From NCBI GenBank assembly GCA_019671005.1, contig CM033715.1:5580001-5644000 (forward strand): a stretch of DNA of 64,000 nucleotides, given 5' to 3'. This DNA comes from Hibiscus mutabilis. Its lineage: Eukaryota > Streptophyta > Magnoliopsida > Malvales > Malvaceae. Shown here piece by piece: positions 48,911-58,376 of the stretch. How positions within the stretch are numbered: position 1 is the first letter of the stretch; each line of letters begins with the position of its first letter. The translations under genes and the position numbers were made by a program. The notes under the pieces are model-generated. The model was not told the DNA's origin, made no database searches, and saw only the letters and a program-made list of their open reading frames with translations.

Positions 48911-50460
48911 GGTTCTATATAGGAAGAATCTTCCGCTCCGAGGCTTCAGAAGCTGAAAGTTCTATATAGGAAGGATCGACAGGCTCGTGGTGAAGACTAG
49001 CAGATTCTATATAGGAAGGACTCCCGATCGAAGGAATTCACCCATGACACACAAGATTATATAGGAAATCTGTTGTGTCGAAAGCGAAGAGTTCTATATA
49101 GGAAGGGCTCACGAGCTTCAATGTCTTAGGGTGAAAGGTTCTATATAGGAAGAAACAGCAGTAGAGCTCGAGATTTCAGACGCCAAAAGTTCTATATAGG
49201 AAGGATTGGCGGCTCCGGGGTTTGAAGACTAGCAGATTCTATATAGGAGGAACTCCCAATCGGAAGAATCCATCAACGCAGAAGGTTTTATATAGGAGAA
49301 ACCAGCGTTGAAGGCGAAGAGTTCTATATAGGAAGGACTCCAAGCTGCACCGTCTCAGCTGAAAGTTCTATATAGGAAGGATCGACAGCTCCAGGTGAAG
49401 ACTAGCAGTTCTATATAGGAAGGACTCCCGATCGAAGGAATTCACCCATGACACACAAGATTATATAGGAAATCCTTGTGTCGAAAGCGAAAGAGTTCTA
49501 TATAGGAAGGGCTCCGAGCTTCAATGTCTTAGGGTGAAAGGTTCTATATAGGAAGAACACGTAGCTCACGAGATTTCAGACGCCAAAAGTTCTATATAGG
49601 AAGGAATTTGACGGCTCGGGGTTTGAAGACTAGTAGTTCTATATAGGAGGAACTCCCAGTCGGAAGAATCCATCAGCAACGCAGAAGGTTTTATATAGGA
49701 GAAACCAGCGTTGAAGGCGAAGAGTTCTATATAGGAAGGACTCCAAGCTGCACCGTTTCAAGCTGAAAGTTCTATATAGGAAGGATCGACAGCTCGGGGT
49801 GAAGACTAGCGATTCTATATAGGAAGGACTCCCGGTCGAAGGAATTCACCCATGACACACAAGATTATATAGGAAATCTGTTGTGTCGAAAGCTTAAGAG
49901 TTCTATATAGGAAGGGCTCCGAGCTTCAATGTCTTAGGGTGAAAGGTTCTATATAGGAAGAAACTGTAGCTCGAGATTTCAGACGCCAAAAGTTCTATAT
50001 AGGAAGGACTGGCGGCTCAGTGGTTTGAAGACTAGCGATTCTATATAGGAGGAACTCCCGGTCGGAAGAATCCATCGACTTGAAGGTTTTATATAGGAGA
50101 AACCAGCGTTGAAGGCGAAGAGTTCTATATAGGAAGGACTCCAAGCCGCACCGTCTCAAAATGAAAAGTTCTATATAGGAAGGACCGACAACTCTGTGGT
50201 TTGAAGACTAGCAGTTCTATATAGGAGGAACTCCCAGTCGGAAGAATCCATCTGACGCAGAAGGTTTTATATAGGAGAAACCAGCGTTAAAGGCTAAGAG
50301 TTCTATATAGGAAGGACTCGAGCTGCACTGTCTCGTAATGAAAGGTTCTATATAGGAGGGACTCATAACTCGAGGCTTGAGTGAGTGAAGGGTTCTATGT
50401 CGAAAGAGCCTATAACTCCAAGATCGGAAGGTGACAAAGCTCTATATAGGAAGAACTTAC
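48911..50460 (+). repeat. Element C tandem array 2 (TTCTATATAGGAAGGA units in a higher-order repeat)
   Basis: About 34 occurrences of TATATAGGA, mostly as GTTCTATATAGGAAGGA, are spaced 35-52 bases apart. Spacer sequences recur in the same order: GATCGACAGCTC, then CTCCCGATCGAAGGAATTCA, then AATCTGTTGTGTCGAAAGC, then CGAGCTTCAATGTCTTAGGG. This gives a higher-order unit of about 400 bases repeated a little over three times. No ORF runs through it. Confidence 0.9.
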
Positions 50461-50592
50461 GAGCCTGAAGATTCAGCTAAGGAAGAGCGGATAGTTCCAG
50501 AAGAACACGTGATTCCGAAGCCAAAGACAAGAAAGTAGGTCCAAAATGAGTGCTTTTGATCTTTGCTTTGTCCTCGTTTCACAAGAACAAGC

Positions 50593-50601
50593 AAAGAGGG
50601 G
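50593..50601 (+). promoter_or_regulatory. Element C polypurine tract
   Basis: AAAGAGGGG followed by CAAC and then the 3' LTR start TGTAATC. Position and composition fit a plus-strand primer. Confidence 0.75.
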
Positions 50602-50605
50602 CAAC

Positions 50606-51842
50606 TGTAATCACTCATTTTTGATCGAGTTTTAGTGTTATTAGTGCTATTTTAATAATATTATTATTAATATAAAATTAATAAAAAAATCAAAAAAAAT
50701 AATAAAATATATATTAAAAAAAAGGGAAAATTGCGTGGAGCAGGGTGCTCCACGTCACCCATTTTCCATCCCATTTGCCTATAAATAGGCTGCCAATTGC
50801 AAGGAAAATCCACGCCAATTGAAGAGAAAAATTCATGCCAATTTTGCCAAATAAATTGGCTATACAATTGGCACCCCAAATCGTGGGGCATGGCCGGCCG
50901 CAAGGCTGGCCGGGGTTGGGGGCAGTGCCCTCGACCCCAGTTGGTTCGATCCAACATTCGATCGGGGTCTTATTTTAGGTCCGATTTAGTTAAATTTTTG
51001 GAGGGGTCGCGGTAGATCTCGGTGGGGTTCAATCGGGGTTTGTCATACGAGCTCCTAATTAGGTATATTTTCTTCCCTTTTTATTAGTGTTGTAATTTTT
51101 ATAAATTAATGAAGTATTAGTTATTTCAAAATTGTAGTCTTATTTTTTGTTTTGCATGTTTATGTTTTAGATTAATATTTAATATGTTTTAAATTTGTGT
51201 TTTATATTAATATTTTATTTATGCTAGATATGTTTTTATTTATGAGTTAGATTAATATATAAATGTATGTTTTAGTTTAGTATCTTATTTATGTATGATT
51301 AGTATTCTGTTATGTCAATATTTATTGTATTTAAATATTTTGCCATGTTTTATATTTTTGCTCACTAAGATTGCATATGATATATAAATTGTTAATGCGG
51401 TGCCCTTTTATCCGAGCATAAACGGGGCCAGTATCAAGCGTAGTGATAGTGGTTGGGCGTTTATTCTCGGATAACGGGGCCCTTAAAATTAATTCGCAAT
51501 TATGACCGAATTTTAAAATAATCGTCACTCTAATCCGGAAAATCCAATATTAATAGAGCGGTAATTATTAAAGTACCAATTTTGGGCGGTGTGGGGGTGC
51601 TAATCCTTCCACATCCGTAACCGACTCCCGAACCCAACATTTTTTTGAATCTCTGGTTTTATGGTGTCCGACCTACCTAAGTGGCCGGTGGCGACTCTAA
51701 TATTTAAATAAAATGCGGTTTTTTTTAAAACCCCACGGAATAAATATTTTATATCCAAAAAATCACAAACACCTCTCAAAAAACACATTTTCAAAAATCC
51801 TCGTTTTATTTTAGCGATAAAAAACAAAAGGACATCGCTACA
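50606..51842 (+). repeat. Element C 3' LTR
   Basis: 1237 bases, nearly identical to 41713-42950. Its outer edge ATCGCTACA meets AAA-ATPase exon 1 at CAACCATGG (51843). Confidence 0.92.
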
Positions 51843-52804
51843 CAACCATGGATTGGTTTCTTGTCGAAACCAATAGCCTTCGAAGCTCCGAGTTGCTGTA
51901 AATGCTGGTGAGTTCGAGGTCATAGACGTCGAACTGTAGGTAGTTGGCCATGGCAGCAATCAAGCTTGACTTGCCTGTTCCGGGAGGGCCATAGAGTAAG
52001 TAGCCACGTTTCCATGCTTTTCCTACTCTTCTGTAGTAATCCCTTCTTCGGACGAATCTGTCCAAGTCGTCGACTAACTCTTTCTTGACCGCCGGATCCA
52101 TTGCCAGTTATCGAATGTTGCAGGATGGTCAAGAATGGTCGATCCCCGTGGCCCGTCGTTGTTGCTGCATAAGTTTCCGAGTGAAAGGAGTTTCACCACT
52201 TTCTTTTCTTCTCTGATGGCTTTGGACCTCTCAATTACATAGGGCAAGTAAGAATTTATTACCATTTCCATGCATTTGTTATGGAAACTGAGCTCAAGCA
52301 CTCTATTTTCAAGCTTCCCTTCATGGTTAAGTCCCTTTGTCTCAACATGTGTCATATCCCACTTGAGTTGGATTCCTTCATATATGTCCAGAACCTTTTC
52401 ACCTCTGTGCATGGTTACAGTTACCTTACTGTCTCTCGGAGCCTTGGAAACGTTAAGCCTCTCCATCGTCGCCGTTATCTTTGTCTCCAAGTAGGTTACG
52501 GAAGCCTCGTACAGTTCATTGATGCAGCACCCGTCGTATTCATTGATGAGCAGAACCATTTGGGAGGAAGGGTTCGAAAAAAGGCCTCCAAGTTTCGACA
52601 GTAACAGATCTTTGAGTTGTGTCGGGATGAGTTGGCCGGTTATGGCTTGAACCTCGCTGATCACGCTTCGGACCAGCATGGCCGATGCGGTGTATGTCGA
52701 GAGGACTGATGTTGTTGAAGGGATGTCTTTGAGATAATACATCTTTTGAGAATTTGAAATGCAGGGAAAGCTACTTGCTTGGCATCATCAAAGATCATGG
52801 GCAG

Positions 52805-52811
52805 TTTTATA
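52805..52811 (-). promoter_or_regulatory. TATA box of AAA-ATPase copy 1
   Basis: TATAAAA on the minus strand, 63 bases upstream of the ATG at 52742. The same motif and flanks (GTATAAAACTG / GTATAAAACAG) occur at the same place in copy 2, so it predates the duplication. Confidence 0.65.
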
Positions 52812-53189
52812 CATGCAAATGAGATTTCTTGCGTTGCAAACTACTCAATCCCATTGGTAGGATGCTGTAGGGAATCTTTCCAGGGACAAACGCTGACTTT
52901 TTCTCTCTTTTTTATGAACAACAAGGCCAAGAAATGAATAAATTCGCCCAACAAACCTCCCACAACTCTAAATTAAAAGGTTTGAATCTGCTAATACTTG
53001 GGTATATTGTCATTATTTTGGTGAAGTCAACTCAACGGCAAATATTGGTGCTTAAAGCCTTCCTTTGCCTGCAAGTCTTGATGAAAAAAAGGCAGAAGAC
53101 GTCAACACTAGTATTTTGACCTAGAGATCGGAAAACGTGTTTAACAAACGGGTCTATATATTCGGTCGGTTCAATTTTTTTATAAGGAT

Positions 53190-53570
53190 TTATATTCGAT
53201 ACGCAGGTGGTGTAAACAAAAAAATTTCTACAAGCTTTTTGGTTTTAAGGTTTAATGTTAGAATTTAGGGTTTAGAGGTTATGGATTTAGGTTTAGGGGT
53301 TTAGAATTTATAGGCCGTTGTTAGAATTTTAGGTTTGAGGTTATATTTTAGAGTTTAGAGTTTAAAGTAACATGGTTAGGGATTTAAATTTTAACTTTAT
53401 AAATACTAAATTGTAACCCAAACCCTAAATTCTAACTACAATTCATCAGGTCTAAACCACTAAACCCAAACCTCTAGCATATAAACCCTAAAATATGACC
53501 CTAAACCCTAAATCTAAAGCACTTGCGAAAACTTTTTTTTCCATGGACTGTGTATGAAATAATTACTCTT
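53190..53570. repeat. Foldback repeat with inverted telomere-like blocks
   Basis: Left half carries GGTTTAG/TTTAGGG-type units, right half AACCCTAAA-type units. The edges, ATACGCAGGTGGTGTAAAC and CCATGGACTGTGTAT, are roughly inverse. Similar to 1445-1640 and 40110-40350. Confidence 0.45.
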
Positions 53571-55674
53571 TTTATAAATAATAATTGAATAAATTAATTT
53601 AATCATCAAAATTGAATAAATTGAATTAATTTATTGTCAGATTAAAATTTCATAAACATGTGAAAATTTTTGAGAAAATTTATTCGGATATAATCCATGA
53701 ATATTTATATGTATCAAAACAATTCGAGGCATTTGGTATAATCGCATTAATGAGTACTTGTTAAGGAAATATTATAAGAATGATCTTATTTCTATAAAAA
53801 AAAAAGTTTGGATCAAGATTCGCTATGATACATATTGAAAATTTGAGTATTATTAGAACTCTTAAAGAGATTTAAATTGAAAATTTATGAAAAGTTTTAA
53901 AAGTATTTGATTGTTTAACGAGAGTATTTGAGAAAAAGAATCTTGAAATAAAATTTTTGTCCCGACCTGAAAATCGATTACTTAAATATGAATTCTTGTC
54001 TATGAATTGATACATGTTAAAAGAATCTTAAAGAGATTCGGTACGAATAAAAACATATTTATTGAGTACTCCAATAATTATAAAATTATTGGATGTAAAT
54101 AAAGATAACTTTATTTTTTTAGTTTGGAAGCATCATATCTTAGTTGATTCAGAAGAATTGTATCTTAGTTAGTCCAAAAAAATTGTATCTTAGTTGGTGT
54201 AAAAATATCATCTAAATCCTACAAAGATTTTTATCTTTAGATCTTTCAAAACTTGCCGCCTCTTCAAAACATGTAAAAAAATTTACACGAGACAAACCGA
54301 AAATTTGTTTGGCTAAGACTATTAACTCAACATATCTAGAAGATATGTGATTTACTTCCACAAAATAAAACGCAAGCTATCTTCTACGAAAAAATTATAA
54401 AATGTCTAGCTCAATTGAAAGATAAATACATCAAAGGTAACAAAACAAAACATATTTCTCCAAAGTTTCATCTCTCATAATCTTCAAAAGAATAGTATTC
54501 AATGAATTATTTCGAGCAATAATTTAAAGATATATTCACTGGTGTGTTGTCTACTTTAACATTTGAAGTTTGTATTTAAAATTGAATTGTAAAAATTCAA
54601 AAATATTATGTAATGTTTTTATGAGAGATAGAGTAAATACGCATTGCACTATTTTTCCCTTAACAGGTTTTGTCCTAATGAGTTTTCTTAGTAATGAATT
54701 CAATGAGGTAACATGTTATGTGTATCGAAGATATGTGTACTCCTTTTCTTTCACTAAAATTTTTTCCTATTGAATTTTAATGAGGCACATTATTTTCATG
54801 AACATTGAAAGAGAATGTTATCAATATTTATTTATGTAGATGACCATTATGATTAAAAATCTATATCTATTTATTAAATAGTATTGGATGTACTTAGAAA
54901 TCTATACAATAGTTATTTATTATGTCTATAGATATAGAGTTTAAAGATGGTATTATATGTACGCTTCATACTGAGAATAAATATAAGTCTCTCTTGTTTT
55001 ATTCTTTTTTTACTTTATTTATAAAATTTGGTAATTATTTTTTAAAAATAAAACAAATAGTTAATCATAAAAAATTAATTAAATAATTAAATAAAAATAA
55101 AAAATGATTAAATAAACTAAAATTTTAAAATTATTATTAGAAATATTCGAATTCGGATTAAATAAAGTTAAAATTTAAAAACTTTTATTTTCATTTTTTT
55201 CACTCTCTTAAAACATTTTTAATAAAATAGTAAAAATCATTTTTTATGTTTTTAAAATTTTTACTCAATTTTTTTATTTTCTAAAAATCATTTTCAAATT
55301 TTACAACCAATTAATTTTCTCCGGCGTTTTTATTTTTCAAAAAATAAAATAACTTATATTCTCAAGAATTAAACCCACAGCTTTTCTATTATGTCAATAA
55401 TTTCAACAATTTTTAATGTAAGTGATTAAAGTTATCGATTGACATCCTCTCTATTTTTATTAAATTGTAAGTTTAAAATTTAATAATTATAAAATTTCCC
55501 TTCCCTATTCTTTAAGTAGAAATTATTTTAAAAAATAAATTATAATACAGATTAAATCAGGGGAAAAAACAGTGTATGAATTTTTTTTCTCCTTTAATTA
55601 TATTTTAAAAGTCAAATCAAATAGAAAGGGACTTTTCCCCTTAATTTCACACTCACTGCTTTCATTTTCCTCTT

Positions 55675-56943
55675 CTAAATCCGCTTTTGGCAATTGGAGT
55701 CGCCATTTTCAGATCTCGGTTTCTTGTCCCGGAGGAACTTGAAGTGTCCTTCAAGTGCGACATCACTGTCTTCACTCTGATGATTGGTCGTAAACACTAT
55801 GATCCTCTCGTCTCCACAGCTCGACCATAGCCCGTCGATGAAATTAAGCAGCCCTGATAAGGTTAACTGTCATGGGGATTGATAGTATTAGCAGCAGACT
55901 TATTTATGGAAATAAAAAGAGTCATGCTCATAATTCATTCCCTATGGTTTCACTTACCTTGTTGTTGTTAGTAGTACACTGCTCGAATTCCCCAGATTAG
56001 GATCTCTGTTCTTGTCTATTCTGGAGCTCAATGCTGCAGTCAATGTCCTCAATCACAACCATCGATCGGTTTCTTGTCGTAACCAGCAGCCTTTGCAGAT
56101 CTGAGTTGCTGCAAATGCTGGTTAGTTCAAGGTCGTAGACGTCGAACTGTAGGTAGTTGGCCATGGCAGCAATCAAGCTTGACTTGCCTGTTCCGGGAGG
56201 GCCATAAAGTAAGTAGCCACGTTTCCATGCTTTTCCTACTCTTTTGTAGTACTCCCTTCTTCTTACGAATCTGTCCAAGTCGTCGATTAACTCTTTCTTG
56301 ACCGTCTCCATCGCCAGTTTATTGAATGTTGCAGGATGGTCGAGATTGGTCTCGTCTCCGCATAAGTTTCCAAGGGAAACGAGTTTCACCACTTTATTTT
56401 CTTCTCTGATGGCTTTGGACCTCTCAATTACATAGGGCAAGTAAGAATTTATTACCATTTCCATGCATACGCTATGGAAACTGAGCTCAAGCACTCTATC
56501 TTCAAGCTTCCCTTGCTGGTTAAGTCCCTTTTTCTCAACATATGTCGTTTCCCACTTGAGTTGGATTCCTTCATACATGTCAACAACCTTTTCACCTGTG
56601 TGTATGGTTACAGTTACCTTACTGTCTCTCGGAGCCTTGGAAACGTTAAGCCTCGCCATCGAGGCCGTGATCTTCGTCTGCAAGTAGGCTATGGAAGCTT
56701 CGTACAGTTCATTGATGAAGCATCCATCGTATTCATTGATGAGCAGAACCCTTTGGGAGGAAGGGATTGAAAAAAGGCCTCCGAGTTTCGACAGTAATGG
56801 ATCTTGAGTTGTTTCGGGATAAGCTGGCCGGATATGGCTTGAACCTCGCTGATCACGCTCCGGACCAGCATGGCAGACGCAGTGAATGCGGTGTATGTCG
56901 AGAGGACTGATGTCGTTGAAGGGATGTCTTTGAGGTAATACAT
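55675..56943 (-). pseudogene. AAA-ATPase (BCS1-like/AATP1 family) copy 2, degraded
   Basis: Exon 1 is 56943-55958 and exon 2 is 55866-55675, the same structure as copy 1. Intact parts include Walker A GPPGTGKSS (about 56177-56203) and Walker B MVVIEDIDCS. Three lesions are visible. One A is missing near 56802, so IPKQLK is followed by a wrong frame. A TAA follows QEQRS, where copy 1 has QEQRLDSGG. A net 198-base in-frame deletion in exon 2 joins FTTNH directly to SEDSD, removing the RPDRMD arginine-finger region and most of the C-terminal lid. Copy 1 retains that region. The ATP-binding half alone could be read from an internal ATG, but activity is very unlikely. Confidence 0.88.
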
Positions 56944-57006
56944 CTTTTGAGAATTTGAAATGCAGGGAAAGCTACTTGCTTGGCATCATCAAAGATCATT
57001 TGGCTG

Positions 57007-57013
57007 TTTTATA
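57007..57013 (-). promoter_or_regulatory. TATA box of AAA-ATPase copy 2
   Basis: TATAAAA on the minus strand, 64 bases upstream of the ATG at 56943, conserved with copy 1. Confidence 0.6.
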
Positions 57014-57768
57014 CAGGGAGATTTCTTGCGTTGCAAGCTTCTCAATCACATTGGTGGGATGCTGCAGGGAATCTTCCTAGGCACAAAAGTTTAATTTTTT
57101 CCCTTTTTACGAAGAATGTAATAAATAAAAAGGGCAACTTTACCAAAATATGATATCTAATTTTTTTTAAATATGGTACTTCTCAAATTATTTCTAATAA
57201 TATTATACTTTCTACAGTAAAATCAAACCGATTTTTTTTACTTAAACAGTGTTTGTATTTTTTATTAAAAAAATTAAACTCAGACTAAAAGAATCCGACT
57301 TTAAACAGTATTTTATACTAAAACTGAATTGTATATTCTTGGTCTTTAATATTTTTTAATTAAAAAAATAACATAAACAGTAAAATCAAATTGTATTCTC
57401 ATTGATTTACTTTTACTATAATAAATACTATAAATTTAAAAATAAAAGTAAAAGTGTCATATTTTTTTAAAAATAATTCAGCTGCCATATTAATAGCATT
57501 TCCCCAAATAAAAAGTAGACAATAATATCTTAATTTCCTAAACTTGCGCGGCACTTTCCGACCTGTGCACGTTTTTCTTCCCCCTTTTCCCTAAACTTGC
57601 GCACCACTCCCTTCAAGTGTCTCATTGGCCCATCACTTAACACGAGCTTCTCTCCACACGCGTCCACACGGCCACACCATAGACTTCGGCCATTGCCATC
57701 ATCCATTCAGACGACACCACTGCCAACGAGGAGAGACGGAGTGAGAGAGTCGAAGATAAAAAAAAAAT

Positions 57769-58004
57769 GAGGAAAATAGAAGGTTTACCTTCGGTGGTGG
57801 CCATTTCCCGGTGACCGGAGTTTCTCTCTCAAATCCGAATGGTGGACTGAACTCTGAAGCACCGTGAGGAGAGGAACAACATAGTTTGGTTTCGGCTCGA
57901 TCCAATGGCGGCAGCGAGGAGATCCGAGTGGGAGAAGCCGAAACGTTATTGGCTCTATTCGTGGCATTTGAAGCGGATTCCAGTGAAATGGACCTCAGAT
58001 CCAT
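57769..58004 (-). CDS. Doubtful small ORF, unknown
   Basis: A minus-strand frame starts MDLRSISLESASNATNRAN and runs to a good splice donor, CCGAAG|GTAAAC at about 57790/57789. Without splicing it continues into low-complexity sequence and stops at 57699. Base composition is gene-like (GC-rich compared with its flanks), but no domain is recognised and no downstream exon was found. It may be a first exon of a small gene or captured sequence inside a repeat. Confidence 0.25.
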
Positions 58005-58376
58005 GCTCAGGACGTCGAGGAGAGGTTGCTGGTAAAATTTGAAGTCGAAGCGGCGGCGGCGACGAGATGCAGCTGCGATTGTGAGAAGTCAGAGCCTGGG
58101 GTTTCACGTGAAGAAGGAAGAGATTTTTTGCTTGTTTGAGGAAAATGAAATGAAATTAAAAAGTAAAAATATATATACAGAAATTATGTAATTGTGACAT
58201 ATTATACATGTAATACAATCCAGAAAAATAACATATAGATTTGAAAGCGGCTGTACATTTCTTATTCTCTATAATACCAAAAAAATATAAAAAATAGTAA
58301 AAAATAAAAATACTGTCCAATTGAACAGGACATGAGAAATGTAGAAAAGATGCGCGGGAAAACCTTGCCACGCTTT

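Larger units (their letters stand above)
41713..51842 (+). mobile_element. Element C: non-autonomous Ty3/gypsy Tat-like LTR retrotransposon
   Basis: A 10.13-kb element with LTRs 41713-42950 and 50606-51842 (TGTAATCACTC to ATCGCTACA), differing at only about a dozen positions by eye. Target duplication is CAACA (41708-41712) against CAACC (51843-51847), with one mismatch. The primer site TGGCGACTCTGCTGGGGA (42953-42970) and tract AAAGAGGGG before the 3' LTR fit the Tat/Ogre group of Ty3/gypsy. The 7.65-kb interior has only gag scraps and several tandem arrays, with no RT, integrase or RNase H recognisable. It must have been moved by proteins from another element. It disrupts AAA-ATPase copy 1. 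Confidence 0.88.
41123..52742 (-). pseudogene. AAA-ATPase (BCS1-like/AATP1 family) copy 1, disrupted by element C
   Basis: Exon 1 runs 52742-51843, is interrupted by element C, and resumes 41712-41604. Exon 2 is 41512-41123. Without the insertion the protein has the plant AAA-associated N-terminus (MYYLKDIPSTTSVLSTYTAS), KRGYLLYGPPGTGKSS (Walker A about 51965-51990), MVVIEDIDCS (Walker B), VFTTNHKDRLDPALLRPDRMD (sensor and arginine finger) and a C-terminal EVTPAEVAEEIM block. A one-base loss near 52110 breaks the frame between HPATFD and MDPAVKKEL, as comparison with copy 2 shows. The element sits between MVV and IED of Walker B. Family members are membrane-linked ATPases, often stress- or pathogen-induced. 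This copy should not make active enzyme. Confidence 0.88.
52743..55674. other. Intergenic region between the two AAA-ATPase copies
   Basis: No gene is seen. It starts with the promoter of copy 1. About 53190-53570 is a foldback member with TTTAGGG-like units on the left and CCCTAAA-like units on the right. The remainder is very AT-rich. The last 110 bases match the 3' flank of copy 1. Confidence 0.5.
56944..58376. other. Intergenic region between AAA copy 2 and the U-box gene
   Basis: Starts with the copy 2 promoter. About 57125-57510 is AT-rich with GGCAACTTTACCAAAATATG at the left and AATTCAGCTGCCATATTAAT at the right, possibly a decayed foldback element. CCTAAACTTGCGC occurs twice near 57538 and 57590. 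A GC-richer block with a doubtful ORF lies at 57769-58004. The right end holds the 3' UTR of the U-box gene. Confidence 0.45.

Noticed and set aside
48391..50460. CRISPR-like array
   Set aside because: Regular short repeats with spacers occur here, but the spacers themselves recur in order, there are no cas genes and the genome is a plant's. It is a tandem higher-order repeat.
53190..53570. Interstitial telomere
   Set aside because: The units are degenerate and in both orientations within a small foldback structure. There is no run of exact TTTAGGG repeats.
57125..57510. Possible foldback MITE
   Set aside because: End similarity (GGCAACTTTACC against GGAAATGCTATT) is too weak to define an element.
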